A stretch of 64,000 nucleotides of DNA, from assembly GCF_035594125.1 (NCBI RefSeq), contig NW_026973756.1:286501-350500 (forward strand). The letters are read 5' to 3'. The stretch comes from Scylla paramamosain. Its lineage: Eukaryota; Arthropoda; Malacostraca; Decapoda; Portunidae. Below, piece after piece: positions 36,300 to 49,209 of this stretch (its first letter is position 1; every line of letters begins with the position of its first letter). Both the position numbers and the translations under genes were made by a program. Under the pieces are notes generated by a model. That model made no database searches. It was given only the letters and a program-made list of their open reading frames with translations, and had not been told where the DNA came from.

Positions 36300-36702
36300 C
36301 ATCCCTGCACTGGATATGCACACAATATACATAAGATATGAAAACTTTTTAATGCTTAACAAGAACTTGAGGCTGTGAGATACCTTTCACTCAAAGTAAA
36401 CACCGATGAAGTGATAGATTATAACAATAGCAATAAATTTTAAACAAAATATACTATTGTTAATCTTACCATCAATGGTCCCAATAACTCTTAAGAAATT
36501 TTCGATCCTGAAGAAATGCTGTGCAGTTCTCCTTTGATCAAGGTGTGTTGAAGGCATCTTGATTTCCTGCACCGACTTATCACTCAACACAATGCACACA
36601 CACTCGAAGACCCTGCTGACGCTTGCGTAAGTCCTGAAAGCAGATTATAAGCCATTAGTTTTCATTTTATTTATTTTAGATAAGATACATCTTTCTGCTG
36701 TA

Positions 36703-36747
<45 letters not shown>
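36703..36747. repeat. Poly(A) run
   Basis: About 45 A residues within the putative intron of the Harbinger-like pseudogene. Confidence 0.95.
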
Positions 36748-36750
<3 letters not shown>

Positions 36751-37380
36751 GCAACATAAATTCAATGATCCCTCTATTATGTAGTGCACCGTTCAAGTAC
36801 ACCCAGGTGTACTTGCTGGCACGTTTGGTAAGGTTAGCATCATCCCTCATCCCTCCTTATTAATTATACATTCACATATTTTGACACTAGGAACTAATCT
36901 TGACATATTCCTAACACTGGATTACAACTTTATAAACCGTGGCATGCAGTAGATTGACTTTTATGCCTTTTACCCTTGAAAGTCAGCCACACTTAAATAT
37001 TATTCACCATACTGAACATCAGTTTATTCACCTACAAAAGTTATTAATGGGATATTGTGCAATTTGTAAAAAAAAAAAAAAATAGTAATTGTTTAGAGTC
37101 CCCTCTTGTCCTTATTACACGTCTATCCTCTTCCATTCTTTCGCATATACCTCTTGATAAACCTGAAAATATAGTATAAGGTTGGGGGAGATGTGTCCCC
37201 ATCCTTTAGGGGTGTTCCAGAAGTTATGCTAACTTATATTAGTGTCCTTAAGGGTGGGTCTAGCCCCCGTGGTTACGTTAGATTAGGTAATGTTTCATAT
37301 AAAAGTGTACGGTGACTAACCTAACCACTGTTAACCTCTGGGTGGCCTTCGCCCATCCCCTGAACCCCCTGAAGAACAGG
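36748..37380. other. No gene recognised
   Basis: AT-rich sequence with a short A run at 37068-37081. It lies in the intron of the Harbinger-like pseudogene. Confidence 0.5.
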
Positions 37381-38074
37381 GTCACTTCTTCCTCGCCTTA
37401 AAGTTACGTTTTGTGTACCTAAAGGTATATGCGAAGAATGTAAGAGAATAGACCAGTAATGAGGTCAGGGAAAGGGCTCCCTGACAATTTCCACAACAGC
37501 CAGCCCCTGTGCTGAATGAAGCATGCAACACCAGTATCATCTTACCTGCAGTGTCTCCAATGACGTTTTGGAAGGACCCACTGGCAAACAATCTCAGGGC
37601 CAGCAAAACCTGGGTGTGAGTTGGTAATGCCTGGCTTTGCCTTGTTCTTCTCTCCAGCTGAGACTGCATCTCCTCAAACAAGAGGATAAGGTCTGCCTAG
37701 GGAAGTGGTATTTGAGCATCAGCTCATTATCACTCAATGCCAAGGAATCAAGGCGATTCCAAAAGCGCCTTTCTCGCCTCAAGGCACGAACGTGGAAGTA
37801 TGCAAAGAAAATATCCAATATATGCAGGAGAAGCGACGAAAACAATACTTAATCACAATACAAACTTATTGCTGCGAGGCGGAATGGGGAGCGCGCACGT
37901 GTGGGGCAAATCAGCCTCTTCCTTTTCATGCTTCGTTTTCAGTGTTCCATGCAAGATTTCACTTTATGCATCACAAAACCATACTTTCTTGGTGATAAAG
38001 CTTGTAAATAATAAAAAAAAAAAAGTTATTTTGTGCACATAAATATTTAAATAAGAGTTTTCGGGCGAGTTAAC

Positions 38075-38100
38075 TTACACCACCTCAGGAGGTGGTGTAA
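38075..38100. repeat. Near-perfect palindrome TTACACCACCTC
   Basis: 12-bp arms TTACACCACCTC and GAGGTGGTGTAA separated by AG, 14 bases upstream of an ATG on the plus strand. It could be a hairpin, a dimer binding site or the end of a transposon; nothing decides between these. Confidence 0.7.
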
Positions 38101-38113
38101 CTACCTTGCTACC

Positions 38114-38413
38114 ATGGCAACACCAACCTCTTATGCGTTCGTGGATACCATTTGGCTGCCGGAGGTTGATAATAACCGTTTCGTGGATCTGGCCCCTGAT
38201 GACTGGGAAGATCACTGCTGGGAGCAAACTTGGAAAGATGACCTTGGGCGAGTCCGGGCATTGAGAAGGGCTGGGTGGGGAGTGGTGGTGGCGATGAGGC
38301 TTGACCTCGAGTACTCGGATGGGAGAGGTGGGGGTGGCTCGGAGAAGGAACCAAGGGATACCCACAATTCAGGAAGAAGCATGAACGGCAACCAGCAAAG
38401 AGGAGCGGCGTGA
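38114..38413 (+). CDS. Unrecognised 99-codon open frame
   Basis: ATG at 38114 in a CCATGG context just after the palindrome. The frame reads MATPTSYAFVDTIWLPEVD, then APDDWEDHCWEQTWKDDLGR and a Gly/Arg-rich end. Composition is protein-like in the first 60 residues (W and D rich). I recognise no family, and the opposite strand is also open (Pro/Ser rich). A chance frame remains quite possible. Confidence 0.25.
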   Translation: MATPTSYAFVDTIWLPEVDNNRFVDLAPDDWEDHCWEQTWKDDLGRVRALRRAGWGVVVAMRLDLEYSDGRGGGGSEKEPRDTHNSGRSMNGNQQRGAA

Positions 38414-39399
38414 TGAGTAGGAATAGGCGGCGACAGGTGTGATGGCAGACAGGTGTGACCACGGGGATGAGTCAGGAGCGGAGAAGAGGCAGAAGCGGCA
38501 GGGAAGATAGCACGTGGAGAGTGTGGTAACCCACGATTTGAGCGTGGTAGGAAATGACAACGCCTCGCAACTTGCCTGCGATGGGATATGATACTCTTGT
38601 CTCAGCATGTACTGGATTTTGAGAAAGTCGAGAGTTCGTGTCTTCGATCGCACAACACCGTTGCTACCACTGTTTCCGTAAATTTTGGCCACTTGTTGTC
38701 ACCAGTGTTCCAGATGATGTTGACCACACTGTTTTGATGATGTACTTCTTACCGCTCCGTTGAAATGATCAATGTCTCTGTTGATGATGCTTGGTGTGGT
38801 GGTGGCTGCTCTGGAGGACCGCGTAGTAGCTTGATATTGTTGGTAGCGTGGAGGTCGTGGGTAGTGGTTTGATATTGTTGATTTGTGCGAGCAAAGGACA
38901 TTCTATAAAAGTTCTAGATTTAATAATGGATAGAATGTACACACATGATATCGAGACACAATTGATTACAGACGTGACGATACCGATGTGCTCCTCTCTG
39001 AACTGATATGAACTGGACTGAATGTGAACTGATCAAGTCTGACTCTCTCTGAAGACTCTCGGAAGACTGACTCTCCGAAGACTGACGATCTAGCTACGCG
39101 TACATGAAGAATGTACATGGGATGAAGAAATGGCCAATGAGATGCTTGGAAATGGGATGAAGGAACCAATGACGGCGGTCGTTATTTTGACTAATGACCA
39201 GGGAGGACGACAGGAACAGGCGATGCAGGTGCTTTCTCTAAGGACTAGCAGAAATGTAGGGAAGGAAGATGTGGTATTATTCCCTTGAGAGGGAGAGAGG
39301 AAGAAGAAAGGTTAAAAATAAATCATTCTGGCTGGCCATGTGGGCAAACGTGGAATGAAATATATAAATGACGAATATATATCAAAATAATTGTTTTGA

Positions 39400-39400
<1 letters not shown>
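38414..39400. other. No gene recognised
   Basis: Mixed-composition unique DNA. Frames are short and show no domain signature. GACTCTC/CTGAAGACT short repeats occur near 39040-39085. Confidence 0.5.

Positions 39401-39402
<2 letters not shown>

Positions 39403-39440
<38 letters not shown>
39403..39440. repeat. (GT)n microsatellite
   Basis: Short pure GT tract. Confidence 0.9.
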
Positions 39441-39442
<2 letters not shown>

Positions 39443-39565
39443 CACGGAAATCATCTAGAGTTCTTTCTTTTCTTCACTTTATTTTTTGTAACGTTTCACT
39501 TTCACATAAGGCATATTCAGGCTAAGACAAATAATTATATTTAGTACAATACAAAAAAATGAAAA

Positions 39566-39598
39566 ACAATAAATAAATAAATAAATAAATAAATAAAG
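39566..39598. repeat. (AAAT)n microsatellite
   Basis: About eight AAAT units, the same motif as family A LINE tails. Confidence 0.85.
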
Positions 39599-39736
39599 GA
39601 TAAAAAATAATAAAGGACACAATAAAAAAAAGGAGAAAAAACAAAGAACCGACATATATATAATGGTAGGTAACATTGTTTACTAAAAAAAAAAAAAAAC
39701 ATAATAAAAAGCAGTAAAGACAATGTATGGAGCAAC

Positions 39737-41240
39737 CTTTCCTTCTTGCTGGAAGTTTGCCTACATTCAACCTGTTCCTAAAAAGGGTGACCGTTCTAAT
39801 CCCTCAAACTACCGTCCTATTGCTTTAATTTCCTGCCTATCTAAAGTTTTTTTTAAACTATCCTCTACAGGAAGATTCTTAAACATCTATCACTTCACAA
39901 CCTTCTATCTGATCGCCAGTATGGGTTCCATCAAGGCCGCTCTACTGGTGATCTTCTGGCTTTCCTTACTGAGTCTTGGTCATCCTCTTTTAGAGATTTT
40001 GGTGAAACTTTTGCTGTTGCCTTGGACATATCAAAAGCTTTTGATAGAGTCTGGCACAAAGCTTTCATTTCCAAACTACCCTCCTACGGTTTCTATCCTT
40101 TTCTCTGTAACTTCATCTCAAGTTTCCTTTCTGACCGTTCTATTGCTGCTGTGGTAGACGGTCACTGTTCTCCTAAATCAATTAACAGTGGTGTTCCTCA
40201 GGGTTCTGTCCTGTCACCCACTCTCTTCTTATTATTCATTAATGATCTTGTAAACCAAACTTCTTGTCCTATCCAGTCCTACGCTGATGATACCACCCTG
40301 CACTTTTCCACGTCTTTTCATAGACGTCCAACCCTTCAGGAGGTAAACATTTCACGCAGGGAAGCCACAGAACGCTTGACTTCTGATCTTTCTAATATTT
40401 CTGATTGGGGCAGAGCAAACTTGGTATTGTTCAATGCCTCAAAAACTCAATTCCTCCATCTATCAACTCGACACAACCTTCCAGACAACTATCCCCTCTT
40501 CTTCAATGACACTCAACTGTCCCCGTCTTCTACACTGAACATCCTCGGTCTGTCCTTTACTTATAATCTGAACTGGAAACTTCACATCTAATCTCTAGCT
40601 AAAACAGCTTCTATGAAGTTAGGTGTTTTGAAACGTCTCCGCCAGTTTTTCTCACCCCCCCCCGCTGCTAATTCTGTACAAGGGCCTTATCCGTCCATGT
40701 ATGGAGTATGCTTCACATGTCCGGGGGGCTTCCACTCATACCGCTCTTCTAGACAGGGTAGAATCAACAGCTTTTGGTCTCATCAACTCATTTCCTCTAA
40801 CTGACTGTCTTCAGCCTCTCTCTCACCACCGCAATGTTGCATCTCTAGGTATCTTCTATCGCTATTTTCATGCTAACTGTTCTTCTGATCTTGCTAACTG
40901 CATGCCTCCCCTCCTCCCGCGGCCTCGCTGCACAAGACTTTCTTCTTTCTCTCACCCCTATTCTGTCCACCTCTCCAATGCAAGAGTTAACCAGTATTTT
41001 CAATCATTCATCCCTTTCTCTGGTAAACTCTGGAACTCCCTGCCTGCTTCTATATTTCCACCTTCCTATGACTTAGATTCCTTCAAGAGGGAGGTTTCAA
41101 GACATCCTTCATTTTTTTGCTACCGGTTTGGAGCTTTTTCTGGGACTGGCATCTCAGTGGTTTTTTTTTTTTTTTTTTTGCCCTTGGCCAGGGTCTCCTA
41201 CATAAAAAAAATAACAAATAAATAAATAAATAAATAAATG
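39737..41240 (+). mobile_element. LINE family A copy A7, 5'-truncated
   Basis: Starts in the RT domain at [20 protein letters not shown] and continues through [35 protein letters not shown] and [11 protein letters not shown] (open frame 40022-40591). It ends with the C-terminal [17 protein letters not shown] (within 40701-41225), the 3' UTR and a tail of A8 followed by (AAAT)n. Breaks: frameshifts near 39850 and 40150, a stop at 40589 and a frameshift near 40670. This is a classical 5'-truncated insertion. Confidence 0.87.
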
Positions 41241-41259
41241 TATGCATATACGTATCTAT

Positions 41260-41715
41260 GTGTGTGTGTGTGTGTGTGTATGCATTTATATACATATGTA
41301 TGTATCAGAAACATGCCGTCTAGGTAGGCAATAAAACAGTTCAGTAATCTAGGAAAATTATGAAAGTTGCTCTGATTATTATGTATACAGTGCATTTTTT
41401 TTTTCTTTTTGGAGGTTAGGTAAGCAAAATTCGCCCCTCTCTTTCAATCTCAGTATGTAAGCTACAAATAGAGATATTCCACGTGCTGCATACAGTTTTT
41501 CCTCACCTTGTTTTTATGTGTTATAATGACAAAAGTAAATCTGACCAACTCAATCGCTTGGCATCTTTCGTGGAATGTGATTACGCCATTGTGTTTCGCT
41601 TATTTTTTATTTTTTATATTATTCTTTTTCAATTTTAGTCCATTTACATTTATATTGTAAATATAAAAGTAAATGCGCAAATAGGGAAGAAAAGCAGGAA
41701 GAGATAAAGACAGAA
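41260..41715. other. No gene recognised
   Basis: AT-rich sequence without supported exons. Confidence 0.5.
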
Positions 41716-41717
41716 AA

Positions 41718-41815
<98 letters not shown>
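41718..41815. repeat. (GA)n microsatellite
   Basis: GA tract with a single CA interruption at 41759. Confidence 0.95.
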
Positions 41816-41816
<1 letters not shown>

Positions 41817-42097
41817 AATCTGGCGAATGTGGACACCCAGTTATGTAGGGTAAGGAATTTTTTTTTATTTACTACAATTCCCTTTAGAGCACCATATTAA
41901 AAATATTATCATTTGCAAGAATAGAAATATGAGTACATCATGACCTAGTCCGATTGGTACTAGTCTTTTCAGGGAAGTTTAGCAAGCAAAATTAATAAAA
42001 TGTCAATACAGCTTGTATGAGTAGTATGAGGCGGGAGGCTGTGTATCACACCCCTATCACCAACTACCTATCCTGAGTAATTACTGACGGCACGTGC

Positions 42098-42659
<562 letters not shown>

Positions 42660-42802
42660 TGTAACGCGAGTTTCTGTAAATACTGAAAGAGGTGAAAGAA
42701 CGTGTAATTCTAAGTAGAAAATGTTCTATACACATATGTATTTTAAGGCTTTGCTTACCCGTTAGAGATGAAATTGTATGGGACTCACAGTTGTATTATG
42801 CG

Positions 42803-43215
42803 TGTAGCTATGAGGTGACGGACACACGGTTGCATTGTCGCAGCCTCGGAGGTGCCACTTGCTCAAATTAGTAATGGTTTATTTTTATTTATTTATTTAT
42901 TTATTTATTTATTATCATTATTATTATTATTATTTTTTTTTTTTTTGCAGGCTGTGGATTATTGCAATATCTTGTAACAAGAAAAAAACGGTATTTACCA
43001 AAAAGCATTACACGGCACCATTATTGAGGTGATTAAATTACTCCTCTAAAATGATACGTGGCATCATTTAAAGCGAGGGAGGACGGGGGAGCGAGTCGCA
43101 AGCGACCTTGAAAACAGCTGTGTGATGATGCCAAGTAACATTTTACAGGAGTACTTTTAATCACCGCTGTGAGGCTGCGACAATGCAACCGTCTGTCCGT
43201 CACCTCATAGCTACA
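42803..43215. mobile_element. Foldback (inverted-repeat) element
   Basis: Outer arms 42803-42847 and 43171-43215 are 45 bases, nearly identical in inverse orientation (TGTAGCTATGAGGTGACGGA, then a C/G difference, then GGTTGCATTGTCGCAGCCTC). A second inverted pair lies inside: 43027-43071 (GGTGATTAAATTACTCC...) and 43124-43168, about 80% identical. No coding frame. A (TTTA)n/(TTA)n and poly(T) stretch sits between the left outer arm and the inner pair. It is probably a non-autonomous DNA element with a nested palindrome. Confidence 0.7.
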
Positions 43216-44316
43216 TGCAGGTGACCACCGCCTTCGAGTACCAAGCCGATCCTCCCAATTTACCTTGGCATTGTATTGGACTACACTAATTTCTCGTGGT
43301 GAGTCTTCCACGTTATATAAGTTCAGTTCCTGGATCGTATGACCTATCTGAGTATCACTGGGTCATCTTAACCTTGTGCTGAGACAATATATTATATATT
43401 TATATAACACTCGCGAACTCATTCTCTCGGAGCGTAAGATGAATGAAGTCCCTCTCTGTCTCTCTCGAGGATGCTTCTCCGGCAGTCAGGTGAAGTATCC
43501 ACGTTACAAGCGTACGCCTCGTTAAACCACAGCGTCCTGCACTACACTCTGAAAGCAGACAAGCCCAAATTGTCTCCACCGGCCCGGACAAGGACACAAA
43601 CTCAACCAAATAAACTACGTAAATTTGTGAAGTGCTGGAGAGGCGGTAGGAGCACATGAGTTACAAGAAGAAAATGTCGAGTAGCGTCAAGAAGTTTTGT
43701 TGAAAAAGGCTTTTGTACATAACGAGGCTAACTTGTCCAAACACTGGCTATGGAGGGCACTCATGTCAGAGCACAAGACGTAGTTGTAATGAATGCGAGA
43801 AATAAGGGAATCTCTCTCCTGCTTTTTATCATTATCATAGCTCTCATCGTTATTGTTGTTTTCATTATTTTTTGTTGCTACTATCATCACCACCACCACT
43901 ACTAAACTACTCATCTTTAACGTTCACTATTATTATCATTCCTATCATTATTACTTGTTTCGTTCTTACCATTTTTTTTACTTTTCTCTCTTCTTATTCA
44001 ATATTCTTCTCTCCCTGCCTTGACTTATCCATTCTTCTTTTTATTTCTTACAGTCTGCCTTTCCTATTTTTTTTCCTTTTCCTCACATTAATTTTTAGTC
44101 ATCTTTCTCCTTTCCTGTTATTCTATTTTTTCCCTCTTTTCCCTTCCTCTCTCTCTTCTCGCCGTTCTCCCCCAACTTCTTTTACTTTAAATTACCCTAG
44201 AATTCAGGTACCTCGACTATTTTTTCTTTTCAACTCCCAGTCCATGTTGCAACCGCCAAGATGATGAAATAAATTGTCGTCCGTTTTTCGTTTCACGTGG
44301 CTGCTTTTTTTAACCT

Positions 44317-44320
<4 letters not shown>
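43216..44320. other. No gene recognised
   Basis: Unique sequence, then a T/C-rich stretch (43970-44170). No splice-bounded frame that I can support. Confidence 0.5.
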
Positions 44321-44321
<1 letters not shown>

Positions 44322-44356
<35 letters not shown>

Positions 44357-44384
44357 AAAGTAATTGTTAGTCTTTCCCTAAAAA

Positions 44385-44476
<92 letters not shown>
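44322..44476. repeat. (GT)n and (GA)n microsatellites
   Basis: GT repeats at 44322-44354 and GA repeats at 44391-44476 are separated by unique sequence. Confidence 0.95.
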
Positions 44477-44479
<3 letters not shown>

Positions 44480-44539
44480 TCAAACACACATACACACAAA
44501 CACACAAAAATACGAACTTTGTTTTCCATATAGATCAAT

Positions 44540-45395
44540 TTAGTTTAGCCAACGTTTTGTCCGTCACGTGATCGCCGCTTGGGAATCCCGACAGGCTATT
44601 CGCTATGCATGAAGTATTTTCAGTGCTATTTCATTTTATTGGCTACGTATTTCAGTGTTCCATGCACACGTCAATCTGTGCTGATTATAGTGTCATGGAA
44701 TGCTCTCCTACTTTTTATTATGATCGTTCTATGCTCCTGTACCGAGGATGATTGACGTGCTAATGAAATGAAACTAAAACGAATACGCGATTGCAGGGAC
44801 ACTGTGTATACTTCAACAAAATGGTAAAAAAGAGAGGACTTTTTCGAAAACAGTTTTAGTAATACGTGTGGTGCATCCTGACCTGTTGATACGCCTGTAA
44901 TGTCTCTGCCAAGGCCTCTACGGAGACCTTGGGCTGGAGACGAGGCCTTTGTGTGTGTTTCTCCTGCACACCAGTTAAAGCAATTACTAACGACTCTCGG
45001 CGATTCCCCCTTGGCCATTTATTTTGTCATGATATAAAATAGTGAATATTAGATAAGGCTGCCAGCCACGACCACCCAAGGACTCTGGGTCCGCTGGATC
45101 CGCTGAGAAAGAAACCTGGCGGAGAGTAGGAGCTTCACGTTAACACGCCATTTTTATAAACAACGAGGACAGTCATGGCACAATTTACATCCCCAAGACA
45201 ACCGCAAGAGTCGTCGCGTGACCCACGCCAGACTGCCAGTGTCCGCCCGCCCGGTAACATATGGCGCAGCCGAGCTAAAAGCTTCGCTGTAATTTTTGGT
45301 GAGGCCATTACTGCTTCCTGAGCACGACACCACCTCAAGGTGTGGCGCTGGCCAGGCGGTGGGGATGGCAGTGAGTGTGTGTGAGTGTGTGTGTG
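44540..45395. other. No gene recognised; GC-richer stretch
   Basis: 45080-45380 is richer in CpG than its surroundings and has open frames on the minus strand, but none shows a family signature. It could be a promoter-proximal region. Confidence 0.35.
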
Positions 45396-45398
45396 TGT

Positions 45399-45400
<2 letters not shown>

Positions 45401-45481
<81 letters not shown>
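45401..45481. repeat. (GA)n microsatellite
   Basis: Pure GA tract, followed by a short (GACA)n run at 45515-45555. Confidence 0.95.
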
Positions 45482-45483
<2 letters not shown>

Positions 45484-46271
45484 AGGGGGGAGGGAGAGGG
45501 GCGGGCTGGCAGAACAGACAGACAGACAGACATACGAACAGACAGACAGACTGATAGACAAACATAGACAAACAAAAAAGCTACCTGGCTGACAGACTGA
45601 CTAACCGACTGATCAATTAAGTAAATGCTTGAGGAGGAACAGATTGACGGACAGACGCACGGCCAGCGAGACGCGTGCACGACGTAACTATCTGAACAAA
45701 AATTCCATAAATCTCCTGAACGTCCTTCACCCAAGATGACAAGACGTCAGCTCCGCGTCGCAGGTCACAACGCACACTCCTGCCTCTCTTCGGTGTGGAC
45801 GAGGCGGAGGGTGAGGCAGGAGACACAATGAGGGAAGGTGAGGGGCTGGCGAAGGACAGCCTCACAAAGCTCGACATTTACGAAACTTTGATGAGGAAAC
45901 TTGTTGTGTTAGTCTGATTTTTTTTTTTTTTTTTGCCAAGTTGAAAAAATACTACATGAATTTAATATTTCGGCACCAAGGAACGCCGTTGACTTAGGTA
46001 ATTAAGAAAACATAAGGCATATATTATGATGCATTATTCAACGTGGTGAGAACATTTCTGTTTTACTTCTCTGAAAATAATAATGCTCGGGAAAGATCAG
46101 GAAGGAAGAAAGCAGAGACGTAAAGACACACATGCCTGAAGGGTAGGTTTAGCTGTTAACAATCAATGTCCCAGAAAACACATTAACACTGTTAGATCCA
46201 CTACGCTGCTTGCATACATACACACACACACACACAGACACGCACTCAACTCTCACACACACACGCACACA

Positions 46272-46274
<3 letters not shown>

Positions 46275-46343
<69 letters not shown>
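46275..46343. repeat. (TC)n microsatellite
   Basis: Pure TC tract preceded by CA-rich sequence. Confidence 0.95.
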
Positions 46344-46345
<2 letters not shown>

Positions 46346-46924
46346 GTTATCCCTCCCTTCTTCCGGTAATCCATCCATCCTCCATCTTCCAAGGCTAGCC
46401 GCGTCCCTTCGTCATTTATATCTGTCTCATGGTTCTCCTTTCGCAGCTCAGCCACCCGGAGCGCTTCGGGCCTGTCCTGTCCTTGGCCGGTACAAATTTT
46501 ATCGCCTGCTCCGTAAACTTGAATTGGCAAAAAAATTCTGTCGATCCACAGACTTTGGGCTGCAAAGATTTCCTGCTCAAGACACAGGGCGAAGGAGCAT
46601 CGGTTTATTGATGTTTTCCTCTTTCTTGGCTCTGATGTTACGAATATTTCATGGCCTTGTTTCAGGAACCCTGCGGAGGCACTCTTTTTGCGAATAAAAT
46701 TCATTTTAGATACTCAGAGCCTTCTGGCAAACATACGTATTCGTTAGTCTGTACTGCAGATATCTTTGGCATGTGTTTGGAGATTCTGATACGAAAGAAG
46801 AAATATCATTCACACCATCACCACTAACAATCTCAAAAGTTACTGACAGATGGCTAGAGAGATAAATCTTTCACTCATCGCAATGCTGCATCTCTTCCTA
46901 CCTTTTATTTCCATTTCTATGGTT

Positions 46925-47165
46925 TCTGCGTAGCACCCGATAAAGTCTTATTACGGCCTCGCTGCACACGACTTCCCACTAATTTCTAATCTGGCTAGCT
47001 TACTAATGCAAAAATTAACCAGTACCTTCACTCCTTCATCCTTTTCACTTGTAAACTAACTCTCTTCCTGTTTCTGTTTTCCCTCCTACCTTCGACTTGA
47101 ACTGTTTCAAAGGAGGAGTATTAAGACACCTCAGAAGCTGGATTGGACAACTCTCTTGGTCCTCT
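46925..47165 (+). mobile_element. Old LINE family A 3' fragment
   Basis: Diverged match to the C-terminal region of family A: GGCCTCGCTGCACACGACTT, AAATTAACCAGTACCTTCA, TTCGACTTGAACTGTTTCAA and AGACACCTC. Multiple indels. It appears much older than the other copies. Confidence 0.65.
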
Positions 47166-47225
47166 TCCTGTTTCTTTTTTGGGAACACCACTGAGCTTTG
47201 TTACCTTTATTTGTCCTTCAGTGAC

Positions 47226-47229
<4 letters not shown>

Positions 47230-47305
<76 letters not shown>
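47230..47305. repeat. (GA)n microsatellite
   Basis: Pure GA tract. Trinucleotide (GTT, GGT) and (CAC)n patches follow at 47307-47345 and 47452-47480. Confidence 0.95.
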
Positions 47306-47306
<1 letters not shown>

Positions 47307-47690
47307 ATTGCTGTTGTTGTTGTTGTTGGTGGTGGTGATAGTAGTGGTGGTGTTGGAGGTGATGATGGTGACACTATTGTTGTGTTTATTCATTATCATT
47401 TTAGTAACATAACATATCACTCAATAGCAGCAGCCGTATCACCACCATCATCATCACCACCACCACCACCACCACCACCAATAAAACCATTACCACTAAA
47501 AATATCCACCACCAGATTTCCCTTCCTGGGGCGCCAAGACTTCTTCACATGAGGGACGCCACTTAGTCGTCCTGAATCACGCATTTTACCACATCTGAGC
47601 ATAATCCCGAGTGTGAATGCCAGCCAAGTAGCCCTGAAAGCTACACCTCCTGGCTCGGAATAAATGCTTAATTTTCTTTCCCTGTCCGGT

Positions 47691-47692
<2 letters not shown>

Positions 47693-47739
<47 letters not shown>
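47693..47739. repeat. Poly(A) run
   Basis: About 47 A residues. Confidence 0.95.
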
Positions 47740-47740
<1 letters not shown>

Positions 47741-48574
47741 ATTTTTTTCCTTCTCGTCTCTAATTCAGTTATTTTTTTTTTCAGTGCAATTTATTCCTGC
47801 TTTATTTTTTTTCTTTCCTGTATTATTTCTAGGAATTTTACATATTCTCCAAGCGTGCAGTAATACGTGTACATTCTGCATTAATCATATTATTCTGTAC
47901 TTAAAAGGACAATAACACAATTAACTTTTTTTTTTCATGATAGATTAACACTTATGTAAACCAAAAAGGGAATAACACGAAACAGAACCAACGCGGCACA
48001 TTGTGACACTTATACCCAGAATAGTTGGTGTCCTGCTACTCGAGCAAGTGTGCCATATGTTGCCGCGCTAAAATGAGAGAAAACTGTCAACTTGAAAAAT
48101 TTGAATGACAACCGGTAAAAATCAAACGAGTTCCTCTTGTGATGTTGGAAATCAAGAGAAAAGCTGAAGAAACTATTCTACTTCAACATTCACACACACA
48201 CACTGAAAATCGTTGAAAATTAACCAAGAGTAAAGTACTTAATCTGAGGCCAAAAATACATCCATCTGCACTGCTTCCGCAAATTAAAAACATATAACAT
48301 ATGCAGGATGCAAGTATGGAAACGAAGCGAGGGTAAATTGCTTTACAATTATTCATGTATAATACAGTCGCAAATTTACCAACAAATCGTACAATTTTAT
48401 TTTATTTTCGTTGTACTTTATAGCAATACTAAAACTGCTACTGTTGTGGGAAAGTTAATGGGTTCCCGTAAAACTGTTGGGTAAGAGTGCAAATACAAGA
48501 GCTATCTGTTAATTAACACTATACATTTTGACTTCTACTGGCAATAAATAGCTTCCCTGCGCTCTTGACGTCAC

Positions 48575-48704
48575 ATGAACCGAGCGGAAATGCAAAAGAA
48601 TTTAGCGGGCACATCCACCGCTGCTGAAACACGAGCCTGGTTACCAATGCTGACTCATCTCGAAGTAATTAAGGAGCACGATGGCTTTCGGTTCATGAGT
48701 ATCG
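48575..48704 (+). CDS. Candidate first coding exon, unknown protein
   Basis: An ATG at 48575 opens 43 codons (MNRAEMQKNLAGTSTAAETR, then AWLPMLTHLEVIKEHDGFRF) that end at a strong donor, ATCG|gtaagtaat. A perfect CRE-type octamer TGACGTCA lies at 48566-48573, two bases before the ATG; one this close would normally be in the leader. No family is recognised, and I found no second exon in the following sequence. Confidence 0.25.
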
Positions 48705-48987
48705 GTAAGTAATTTCAGCGTCAATGAATCAAATCACATTATTCCATTTGAATAACTCAGTATCTGCATCAAATACCTAATTATATTCTTGTAGAAGGTG
48801 ACCCGATGACTGACGTGGTTTCATATCACGCTTAATTAAATAGTCTAGTGGAGGGGAAATTTCTAGGAACACTACAGACAGCAAAAGAAATGATTAAGGA
48901 CCTCAAAACCTTTAGTTCCTGTTGCTTTAATGAACTCTATCTAGAGTTAATGAAATTAAGTAAGAAGCGCCAATCTGACAAACTCTG

Positions 48988-49111
<124 letters not shown>

Positions 49112-49209
49112 GTTTGCGCGCGAGTTTATGACTGTTCGTTTGTCAGTCTGTCTGCGTTTGTGTATGTGTGCAAAGGGCAACTGGTACTGTACACTCACAT
49201 AGCATGAAA

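Larger units (their letters stand above)
36470..37860 (-). pseudogene. Harbinger (HARBI1-like) nuclease gene fragment, frameshifted
   Basis: Minus strand. The exon ending at 37546 encodes RRERRFWNRLDSLALSDNEL and LKYHFPRQTL, then, after a one-base shift near 37690, LLFEEMQSQLERRTRQSQAL and LLALRLFASGSFQNVIGDTA, ending at ACTGCAG|gtaaga. The exon 36633-36470 encodes VSRVFECVCIVLSDK and FLRVIGTIDG, ending at GATG|gtaaga; a second one-base shift lies near its start. The patterns YRLPRxxLxxLLxxL...TxRxxALPxxxQLLxALRFxAxGSFQxVxGD and FPxVIGxIDGTH belong to Harbinger transposases and HARBI1. Only the first catalytic-Asp region (IGTIDG) is reached; nothing convincing follows before the (TA)n tract. 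There is no ATG in the expected place. It is a degraded transposon gene, with a host HARBI1-derived gene less likely. Confidence 0.65.

Noticed and set aside
45135..45734. 199-codon minus-strand frame
   Set aside because: Most of it is Ser/Leu and Thr/His from microsatellites; the remainder shows no family features.
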